From contig CALIBL010000021.1 in NCBI GenBank assembly GCA_938045805.1, positions 94,553-158,552 on the forward strand: 64,000 nt of DNA. Direction: 5' to 3'. Within the stretch, counting starts at the first letter, position 1; each line of letters begins with the position of its first letter. Source of the DNA: an uncultured Rubripirellula sp. Lineage in GTDB: Bacteria > Planctomycetota > Planctomycetia > Pirellulales > Pirellulaceae. Below, piece after piece: positions 54,098-61,480 of this stretch. The notes beneath the pieces were generated by a model. The model was given only the letters and a program-made list of their open reading frames with translations. It did not search any database and was not told the origin of the DNA. The position numbers and the translations under genes were made by a program.

Positions 54098-55384
54098 TCA
54101 AATGCCCATCGAGGTAAGCGTCATCTCTGCGGAATGAATCGCCCGCAGTTTCATGGCATAAGCTCTTGCACGCTCTGTCATTGATTCCTTCTCTTCGAGA
54201 AAGTGACGCAAGAACAGGGGTATTTTATCTTGGTCTTGGTAAATATAGCCAACACTCTCGTGACCACCTGCAAGGTTTAACTGTGAGGAAAGCCAGCAGT
54301 TGTCTGGAACGATCACGGGAATGCCTCGGCACATCATTTCGAGTAAGACGCCACTACAGCGTGTTCGATATCGAGTGGGATCGTAAAGGAAAATCCCGAT
54401 TCCCGTTTCATTCAACCACTGATGGTATTGGTCCGTTGGTAGGTGTCGCGTGATCAATTCAATTCGCTCAATACCGCCTTGTGATTTTAATGACGGTGGT
54501 AGTATCGATAGACCTTGCCGCTCCGATACTTGCAGCGAGGGTCGGAATCGATTTGAGTTGATGAGTTGATGTTCTTCGAGATTGGCTAAGAACTTTCCGA
54601 TAAGGTGTTTCCCTTTTTCAGTTCTCGGCATGCCAGCAAGGGTTGCCTTGCATGGAGTCTGTTGAAAACCTTCGGCCAAAAGGCTAGGTCTTGTTGGATA
54701 AGGAATCGAATTAACAAGGTCCCGTTGTGTTACTGAATCAAGATCAGCTTTTAGTTCTCTTGTGGTGGCGTGAATACGTACGTGATGATGGTCGAGGTGC
54801 TTCAGAGAATCCTTGATCTGCTTTCCCATGTTCAGGTTCCGATTACGGCCTGCGCGAGTTGCCTCATCATTGACAGAGAAATGGAAAATGAGATGGAGAT
54901 TTAGGCGTTTGTCGTTTCGTAATCGTAATGCTGAAGCAATGGCCAGTAATGTGAATTCATCACTTGTGTTGACAATGATTTGATCGCTCTCCGTGATACC
55001 TAGGTAATCAATGAATTGGATGAAAGCGGTTTTCCAGTGACGAAGCATCCATCTGGGTCGCCGGTTTGCTGGTCGTAAAAACTCCCTGATACGCTCACTA
55101 AGCAGGGATGTCGTTACAGCATTTATCGGTTTCCCGGAGAGGTCTCGTTGGCAGTGAGAGAGTCCGTTTGCACCAAGTGACCAACGAACCATTCCGTTTG
55201 TGCAAAATAGAGGTCGGACATCAAGACTGTCGGACGTCTGCGTTGCTGCAAAAGATTTGTTTGTCGCGAGGATGGGATTCATCCCTCGCTTTGATGCTGC
55301 ATCTCCCAAAAGTTGTGCGAGTTCAAGATAATGCCCCGACGCATCTTGGATGTTGTCATCAATCATCACGAGTCGGGGCGTCAT
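54098..55384 (-). CDS. Glycosyltransferase-like (GT-B type) protein
   Basis: A 428-residue protein with the two-domain look of GT-B glycosyltransferases. The N-terminal part opens MTPRLVMIDDNIQDASGHYLELAQLL, a Rossmann-like start. The C-terminal part has GIGIFLYDPTRYRTRCSGVLLEMMCRGIPVIVPDNCWLS, which matches the nucleotide-sugar-binding segment (E..A.G.PVI) of family 4-like transferases. It has no signal peptide or membrane segment. ATG at 55384. Donor and acceptor unknown. No other sugar-polymer gene is adjacent. Confidence 0.65.
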   Translation of the reverse strand: MTPRLVMIDDNIQDASGHYLELAQLLGDAASKRGMNPILATNKSFAATQTSDSLDVRPLFCTNGMVRWSLGANGLSHCQRDLSGKPINAVTTSLLSERIREFLRPANRRPRWMLRHWKTAFIQFIDYLGITESDQIIVNTSDEFTLLAIASALRLRNDKRLNLHLIFHFSVNDEATRAGRNRNLNMGKQIKDSLKHLDHHHVRIHATTRELKADLDSVTQRDLVNSIPYPTRPSLLAEGFQQTPCKATLAGMPRTEKGKHLIGKFLANLEEHQLINSNRFRPSLQVSERQGLSILPPSLKSQGGIERIELITRHLPTDQYHQWLNETGIGIFLYDPTRYRTRCSGVLLEMMCRGIPVIVPDNCWLSSQLNLAGGHESVGYIYQDQDKIPLFLRHFLEEKESMTERARAYAMKLRAIHSAEMTLTSMGI

Positions 55385-55793
55385 GTTTTATCGGCTCTCT
55401 TGTGCAGAATTCGTTCTCAATGGCAGAGGTTATTGTCTTTCGTTGAGAAACACAATCAAAGGTCGATTTGGAGAGCAGTCGTCGTCGTCGATGTGAAGTA
55501 TCGCTGCGTCAAGTAACAGGAAAATCACTCACGCCATCACTTTCTGATGACCTGTTGATACTTTGCTAGCATCCGATCAATGTTGGGTTTTTCCAGTCGG
55601 GGCGACTGTTGGCTGGTGCATGAGACAAGGCATTTGGTCAGGTTCACTTTGATTCCACTGAGTTAGCCTGATAAGCGAATACGTCTGCGGAATTCCCGTT
55701 GTGGTGTTCTGACAGTTTTTCGTAATGTCCTCGGGATAGGTCGGCAGGGAGCAGACTTGTCCGGTGTTATGCGTTGCAAGTGAGTGTGAAGAC
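55385..55793. other. Divergent intergenic region
   Basis: These 409 bases separate the glycosyltransferase-like gene from the acidic lipoprotein gene and should contain both promoters. No clear promoter pair, RNA or gene was found; a short (GTC)n run lies near 55485. Confidence 0.45.
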
Positions 55794-57644
55794 ATGCGTC
55801 TTTTTTACAAAAAAACAAGCCTTTGGTTGATTCTCTGCGGTTCAGTGTTGGCACTGGGTTGTCGAGGCTCAATGCCATTTGGTCGTACTGTTCAAATTAC
55901 GAAGAGCAGTGACGCAGCGGAAATTGAAATCGATACTCCCGAACAACGATTGGCTACTGGGAAACCAGATTCCGACGACGATGCTCCGCTTCAAGATGTT
56001 GAATCGGAGCCAACGGTTTCTGTAGCGGCTGTTGCTGATGAAAGCGATTTGGCTCTCGCATCTTCCGAGTCGAATGACAACCCTACAGAGGACAACGCGG
56101 TCGTCGCAGTGACCGGTGGAGCTGTAGATGAGGCACTCAATACAGAAGAGTCAGAGGCACTCAATACAGAAGAGTCAATCGCCACAGGCAGTTTTGGTGA
56201 GAGCTCAGAGAATGGAAGCGAAGAAAGCATTGCCGATGCGCGACAAGTTTCTGGTAGTTTAACAGCGGCCGAGGGGAATCCCGCATCTGCTGATCAAATC
56301 GCAGTGGATTTGGATGGTGATATGTCACCCAACGAGTTGCTAGAGGCTTTGAATCAATATCCCCCGAGTGTGCGAGAAAAAGCGGTCGCTCAATTTGTTC
56401 AAATGGTTGCAAATCAGGCAAACCTTTCTGAACAGCCGAATGCGGTCGAAGAGCAAATAGCTCGCTCTTTGGAATCAGCATTTGAAATGCCGAGTGTGGA
56501 AGTTGAGAGCGGGAGTGAACGTCCTTCACGAATTGGCGCCGAAGGTGAACAAATGCCATTGGTTCAGCATCTTGATGAATCAGTCGCATTCGCTATTTCT
56601 GATGATGCGGTCATTTCCAAGGTGAACGCCGAATTGCCTTCATCGGATATCCCCGTATCGGCAGACCAGGCGGCTGGTGAAACCGCGAAGTCGAAGACTT
56701 CAATCTCCGAGTCTGAGCACTCACAACCAAGTACTTCAGAATCCGAGATAACAGTTGCAGACTCTGGAGAGACGATCTCGTTGTCTGAGGATTTGGCAGA
56801 GACCGAGTTGCCTAGGAGCGTTGAGGTCGCAAGTGCGGAAGACGCGAGTCTAGTCGAGGAAATAACGCAAGTGAGTCTTGAGGAAGCGATTGAGCCATCT
56901 GAGTCTGCGGAGGTAGAAACTACCGCGGTAACAACAGAGGGGCTATCTCAAAAACAGCTTCTGGCAGCACTGATTCTGTCACTGCAAAAACCCGAGGCCG
57001 ATGAGACAGACTCAGATCGACAGGAACGCTTGGTGAAACTCAGCCATCTCATGGTTTTATCAGGTGACCCCGAATCCGCGCTGCGATCGATGTCTGAAAT
57101 GGGTGCCGGCGATCAGTTGTTTCTTCATCATCAACTGAAGGGTTTGTGGCACTTGATTGATCCAGAGGGCCATCCGAGTCCCAGTCACCGCCTCACTTCA
57201 GTCGCGTCAGAATTTCGAGAAGCAGCAAAACATGCTGGTGCTGCGACAGACGCGTTGGAGGTCCGTCGATTAACCTTTTGTAAGGAAATCGAGGCCTACG
57301 GTCAGGTGAAACCGTTTGATTTGAATCATTTCCAAAGTGGTCAGCAGATCATCCTTTATTGCGAAGTTGAAAACTTCCGGGCAAGTCAGAGTGAGATCGG
57401 CTATGAATTGCATCTTCAGGGAAGCTATGAGATTTTCGACTCTGAGGATCAACGCATCTTTAGTCAGGTGCTGCCTGCCGACAAGCAAGTTTCTTCAAAT
57501 TATTTGAGAGACTATTTTGTTGCTTATCAGATGTTTCTTCCGGCAGAGTTGGCTGCGGGGCACTATCGTTTACAATTGACGATGGAAGACGTGGTCGGCA
57601 AAAAGTATGGTCAGGCCAAAATAAATTTTGAGATCAAGCCATAG
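55794..57644 (+). CDS. Acidic lipoprotein with ordered C-terminal domain
   Basis: A 616-residue protein. ATG at 55794 gives a lipoprotein leader (FYKKTSLWLILCGSVLALGC). Residues about 35-390 are of low complexity, rich in Glu, Ser, Ala and Asp, and contain a perfect tandem duplication. Residues about 390-616 look folded, with a helical part and then a beta-rich end (VKPFDLNHFQSGQQIILYCEVENF, YFVAYQMFLPAELAAGHYRLQL, AKINFEIKP), resembling an uncharacterised domain seen in planctomycete lipoproteins. A membrane-anchored envelope protein with a long acidic spacer is inferred. GTG at 55764 would place ten residues before the leader. Confidence 0.7.
   Translation: MRLFYKKTSLWLILCGSVLALGCRGSMPFGRTVQITKSSDAAEIEIDTPEQRLATGKPDSDDDAPLQDVESEPTVSVAAVADESDLALASSESNDNPTEDNAVVAVTGGAVDEALNTEESEALNTEESIATGSFGESSENGSEESIADARQVSGSLTAAEGNPASADQIAVDLDGDMSPNELLEALNQYPPSVREKAVAQFVQMVANQANLSEQPNAVEEQIARSLESAFEMPSVEVESGSERPSRIGAEGEQMPLVQHLDESVAFAISDDAVISKVNAELPSSDIPVSADQAAGETAKSKTSISESEHSQPSTSESEITVADSGETISLSEDLAETELPRSVEVASAEDASLVEEITQVSLEEAIEPSESAEVETTAVTTEGLSQKQLLAALILSLQKPEADETDSDRQERLVKLSHLMVLSGDPESALRSMSEMGAGDQLFLHHQLKGLWHLIDPEGHPSPSHRLTSVASEFREAAKHAGAATDALEVRRLTFCKEIEAYGQVKPFDLNHFQSGQQIILYCEVENFRASQSEIGYELHLQGSYEIFDSEDQRIFSQVLPADKQVSSNYLRDYFVAYQMFLPAELAAGHYRLQLTMEDVVGKKYGQAKINFEIKP
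56130..56177 (+). repeat. Perfect 24-bp tandem duplication inside the acidic lipoprotein gene
   Basis: The unit beginning GAGGCACTCAATACAGAAGA occurs twice without a mismatch (56130-56153 and 56154-56177), adding eight residues (EALNTEES). Identity at DNA level suggests a recent slippage event. Confidence 0.95.
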
Positions 57645-57702
57645 CGGTTTGAGTTGTGCAAGCTAACCGCTGACGATTGACAGATTAGCACATGAAGATT
57701 GG

Positions 57703-58275
57703 TTAAGTGGAGCCAAGCTCAATGCTGTTCATGATTTGGTAGGTTGGTCCATGATTGTCTAAGAAGCTCGCGACAATCTGAACCTCATCAACCACCATCG
57801 CTCCGAGCGATGTCTTTGCTTCTGCAGCAACTCGACTCATTACGTCTGCGTTGGCTCGCCTCGCTTTAGCTCTTCCGAGGGTAAGGTGTGGACGGTAATC
57901 TCTTGCTTCGGGCTTGAATCCCAAATCTGCCAATTGAATTTCGAGTTGTGAAACGAGGGTCGTCAGGCTACCTGTTTCATCGGTGACCCCGGCGTGAACA
58001 ACTCTGGCTCGATCTAGCGAGGGAAGTCCTCCCGCTCCATGGAAATTGAGTTCAAATGGGTCTAACGTATTGCAGACGCGTTGCACAACCTCGCAGACCT
58101 TAGGGACTTCTGTGTTGTGGACATCGCCAAGGAATTTAAGCGTTAAATGAAGATTATCCGTTGGTACCCATTTGATGCCGTCACCAGGCTCTTTTAATCG
58201 GTGAACCATTTTTGCTGCGGACTTAGCGATCTCACCGGTTAAAGGAATTGCTATAAATGAGCGAATGGAATTCAT
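57703..58275 (-). CDS. thpR: RNA 2',3'-cyclic phosphodiesterase
   Basis: A 190-residue 2H-phosphoesterase (LigT/ThpR). Both catalytic HxTx motifs are present: HLTLKFLGD near residue 42 and HLTLGRAKA near residue 127. RSFIAIPLTGEI opens the protein as usual. The family hydrolyses 2',3'-cyclic phosphate ends of RNA. ATG at 58275, divergent from the YheT-type gene with only 25 bases between starts. Confidence 0.92.
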   Translation of the reverse strand: MNSIRSFIAIPLTGEIAKSAAKMVHRLKEPGDGIKWVPTDNLHLTLKFLGDVHNTEVPKVCEVVQRVCNTLDPFELNFHGAGGLPSLDRARVVHAGVTDETGSLTTLVSQLEIQLADLGFKPEARDYRPHLTLGRAKARRANADVMSRVAAEAKTSLGAMVVDEVQIVASFLDNHGPTYQIMNSIELGST

Positions 58276-58300
58276 GCTGTGATTGAGATTGTTAGGAAAG

Positions 58301-59299
58301 ATGAAACCGTTTCAGCCTGCTCCCTTCCGCTCGAGCCTTCTCATTCGCGGCGGGCATTTACAAACCATCCTATCGATTCGCGCCGAGTCTGCGAGCGGTC
58401 TAAGCCCGAGGCGACACTTTGTCGAGGTTTCGGGCGGCGATCAAATTGTTCTGCATGAAGACGGTTCTAGTGATTTGCGTTTTGACGCTCCCTGCGTCTT
58501 GTTTATTCATGGACTCTCAGGTAGCCATGCCTCGCCTTATATGGAGCGATTTGCAAGGCGATTCTTGCGGCGGGGATATCGTGTTTTTCGAGTCGACATG
58601 CGTGGTTGTGGATTCGGTGCGGATTTAGCTGACCATTTGACGCACGCTGGGCGGAGCCAAGATGTGTTGGATGCTTTGTCGCACATCGCTAGTCATTACC
58701 CATCCAGCGAACTGTTTGCGGCAGGTGTTTCTCTGGGCGGTGCTCAATTGCTTCGAGCTGTAGGGCGTCTTGGGGCTGGTTTGCAGGAAACACCTGAGTG
58801 GTTCTCGCGAGTGCGGAGAGTTGCGGCGGTTGCACCTCCCGTTGATTTAATACGATGCAGCGATCACATGCAAAAGTTGCGGTTACGACTCTACAACTAT
58901 TATTTTATTCGATCGTTGCTGCGGCGATTACCAAAGCGTTTATGGAACAATAAAGCCTTTCAGGAAGAGATGAGTCGTCCTGCACCTCGCACCCTGCGTG
59001 AACTCGACGATCGCTTCACTGCGCCACTTAGTGGATTCAGGGATGCAATTCATTACTACACTGAGTCATCTTGCAACCGAGTGACCCGCGACATTGATGT
59101 GCCCACACTCGTTCTGGCTTCAAAAGACGATCCAATTGTTCCCGTTGGTAGCTTTCAAGATGATCCCTCTCAATGGTCCAAATCGACCCAACTTTTGATC
59201 ACACCTCAAGGCGGTCATGCAGGTTACATTGGACGCAAGAATCAATGTTGGATGAGCGAAGTGATCGAGCACTGGTTGGTTGGCCAACCGGTGTGCTGA
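58301..59299 (+). CDS. YheT-family alpha/beta hydrolase
   Basis: A 332-residue hydrolase. The family opening IRGGHLQTI, the oxyanion segment FIHGLSGSHASPYMERFARRFLRRGYRVFRVDMRGCG, the nucleophile GVSLGG, the acid region LVLASKDDPIVP and the histidine in TPQGGHAGYIG are all present. AGGAAAG lies just before ATG 58301; an in-frame TTG at 58283 is less likely. Substrates of YheT-like enzymes are largely unknown, with esterase activity expected. Confidence 0.88.
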   Translation: MKPFQPAPFRSSLLIRGGHLQTILSIRAESASGLSPRRHFVEVSGGDQIVLHEDGSSDLRFDAPCVLFIHGLSGSHASPYMERFARRFLRRGYRVFRVDMRGCGFGADLADHLTHAGRSQDVLDALSHIASHYPSSELFAAGVSLGGAQLLRAVGRLGAGLQETPEWFSRVRRVAAVAPPVDLIRCSDHMQKLRLRLYNYYFIRSLLRRLPKRLWNNKAFQEEMSRPAPRTLRELDDRFTAPLSGFRDAIHYYTESSCNRVTRDIDVPTLVLASKDDPIVPVGSFQDDPSQWSKSTQLLITPQGGHAGYIGRKNQCWMSEVIEHWLVGQPVC

Positions 59300-59345
59300 A
59301 GATCGCGTCTCGTGATGCTTCTTTGAGGTTGTTTGCTCGTTCCGT

Positions 59346-59711
59346 TTACGACTTTACTGTCCATACGGGATCGGGTTGGATCTCGTCACTAACCGGTGAT
59401 CCCAAATCTTTTCTTCCGCTGCCTTCAAGCCGACTGATAATTTCAAGTTCCATATCTTGATTGCACTCGATTTGGCAACTTAGTCGGATCCCCTCTTCTG
59501 TTATCTCACGGACACGAAGTGTTTCTTTCTCCGCTTCGGTAATCTGTTCTGGTTCCCCAGCGATGAATCTGACACGGCAACTGGTGCAGCGTGATTGTCC
59601 ACCGCAGGCATGCAGTTGATCGACATTCGCATCTTCAACCAGCGCTTTAACGAGTCGTTTACCTTGAGGGACGTCGAATGCTCCGCTTCCGTTTATGGTG
59701 ATCTTCGGCAT
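59346..59711 (-). CDS. [2Fe-2S] ferredoxin
   Basis: A 121-residue electron carrier. Cluster cysteines lie in HACGGQSRCTSCRV (C-x5-C-x2-C) and LSCQIE, the arrangement of adrenodoxin/Isc-type ferredoxins. ATG at 59711 gives the standard opening PKITINGSGAFDVPQGKRLV; the frame extends upstream to TTG at 59825 but that part shows no family resemblance. It lies 150 bases downstream of the SGNH gene on the same strand. Redox partner unknown. Confidence 0.9.
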   Translation of the reverse strand: MPKITINGSGAFDVPQGKRLVKALVEDANVDQLHACGGQSRCTSCRVRFIAGEPEQITEAEKETLRVREITEEGIRLSCQIECNQDMELEIISRLEGSGRKDLGSPVSDEIQPDPVWTVKS

Positions 59712-59860
59712 TTTTCTCTTCGTTTTGTAGTCGGTTGATGTTCGGTGGCGCATGACCTTCGCCATAGATATCAGTCTATCGCGAAATCGGACGTGCGACG
59801 ATGAGGGAGTGTTCCAGTTTCTCAAGAGGAAACGGATTCGTGATCCTTTTGAACAGCCGT

Positions 59861-60991
59861 TTATGCTCCGAGTTCGCGGAGTTTTGGTTCGAGGGCATCA
59901 GCCTGTCGATAGAAACCAAGGTCATTAGGGTGAGACCCGTCAGTGGTGTCATCGCGATCTGATCCGAGCAGTTTCTCACCTTCGAGGTATCCAATTTTTT
60001 GGTGACCTTTGGAGAGGAGAGATTCGTAAGCGATACGCAGGGCACTTCGGCTTTCTTGATGGCGAATTTGAAGCGATGGGACGAAGGGTGCGTGGGCGTA
60101 AGTTCGATCTTCCACCAAGAGGATAGGGGTTTCAGGTCGAGCTTTGCGTAATTGCATGACCAACTTTTCAGCTCGATCGATAACCTCTGGTCCTCGCATA
60201 TTTGGCAGGCAGTCGATGACGTAGATCAGAGGGTCAAGTTCGCAAAGGAAGCTTCCGACTTCAGCTTCCATTTTCCCGTTCCCGGAAAACCCGAGGTTGA
60301 TCACGGGGTGTCCTAGACGTCTACCGAGAATAGCGGGATGTGGCATCCCTGGTCGCGATGCGCAGGCACCGTGCGTAATCGATGTTCCATAGAAAACGAT
60401 TGGCTTTTCACGCCTTGGTGCGACGGGTTGAAAACTTGCAGCCTTCGGCACACCAAACTTCAGTGATTGTGTTCCGTTGTACAGTGGCAAATAAGCTGTG
60501 AATTGACGGTTTTCCCGCGGTAGTGAATGGGCTAATTTGGCCCGTGTTCGTTTCTCGCTTGGTCGTGAGACTGCCAGCCATCTCTCATGGCCATCAGGGG
60601 TCTTTGCGTAGAGATCCACTCCACTCACGCCAGTTGCTGGCATATGCGGCATCGCAAGGTTTGCGGAAGTCACCACGTGATCGATCCAGATTTCAGATGC
60701 GTTCGTCTCAAAACGAGTGAGCATTCCCGCCGAGTGGCGACTTAGATTCCATACGGCATCGCGAACGACCCCTTTTGCCCGTCTTGGAAGTCGGTCATAG
60801 AAGCTTTCGGTTTCTGTCGCATCCCAGCCTCTACCTTCAACGCCCCAGTCTTCGACGTCGTGCCATATTAGATCTTCCGCCGCTAGGGGGGCCTGCGCAG
60901 TAAGTTGATCCGTGAGAGCAAGGGAACTAACTGCCGTGATGGTTCTTAGAAAGCGGCGGCGATGAACCGTAGGGTTGGATAATTGCTGCAT
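59861..60991 (-). CDS. Tat-exported SGNH/GDSL-like hydrolase
   Basis: A 376-residue protein. ATG at 60991 gives a twin-arginine leader (HRRRFLRTITAVSSLAL). A beta-sandwich N-terminal part is followed by the SGNH catalytic domain: block I FYGTSITHG with nucleophile Ser, block II glycine in NLGFSGNGKME, block III in CLPNMRG, and the catalytic pair in DGSHPNDLG. Such two-domain enzymes deacetylate or de-esterify polysaccharides. An upstream in-frame TTG at 61057 is disfavoured. Substrate unknown. Confidence 0.88.
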   Translation of the reverse strand: MQQLSNPTVHRRRFLRTITAVSSLALTDQLTAQAPLAAEDLIWHDVEDWGVEGRGWDATETESFYDRLPRRAKGVVRDAVWNLSRHSAGMLTRFETNASEIWIDHVVTSANLAMPHMPATGVSGVDLYAKTPDGHERWLAVSRPSEKRTRAKLAHSLPRENRQFTAYLPLYNGTQSLKFGVPKAASFQPVAPRREKPIVFYGTSITHGACASRPGMPHPAILGRRLGHPVINLGFSGNGKMEAEVGSFLCELDPLIYVIDCLPNMRGPEVIDRAEKLVMQLRKARPETPILLVEDRTYAHAPFVPSLQIRHQESRSALRIAYESLLSKGHQKIGYLEGEKLLGSDRDDTTDGSHPNDLGFYRQADALEPKLRELGA

Positions 60992-61480
60992 GGCTCTGGA
61001 TTGGTTTGGAGGATTGGGATTTTTAATGATGGGAGGCTCGGCTGGCGTCGAAATCAATCTGTCACGGAACCTCCATCATTTCACACTTCAGATCTTACAT
61101 GACCGGCGGATCGGTTGCCGGTTTGCGGGTGCTAGGAGACTCCGGATTCAGATGGTGAATGCGTGAAGATTCGACCACGAATTTAGCGTGTGTTTTAACG
61201 GGGATAAACCATTGGATTTGATCCGAAGGTGGTGTCGAACCCTTCGCGAGCGAGCTTGCGGATGTTAAACTCTTCGATTGGCCCAAGCGCGATCGCAACT
61301 CGGTTTCCCGAGGCATTGATTATTTGTATGCGTGTGGATTTGTGTTTCAGATGTGCGAGGGTGTTTGAGTCTTTGGTGCCTTCTCAGTGGCAGATCCAAT
61401 GTTGGATTTGGTGGTTGACGGTGGCGTCAAAGAGTGGGTGCAGAAAAAAAATAGGTCTGAACCGGATTGGATCGTAAAGC
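60992..61480. other. Divergent intergenic region before the SWIM/SNF2 gene
   Basis: These 489 bases contain no gene that can be supported. Open frames on both strands (61095-61316 minus, 61229-61477 plus) show no family resemblance or translation signals. The promoters of both flanking genes should be here but none is clear. Confidence 0.45.

Noticed and set aside
61229..61477. Plus-strand open frame of 82 codons before the SNF2 gene
   Set aside because: Composition is unlike a protein, with no ribosome binding site and no family resemblance.
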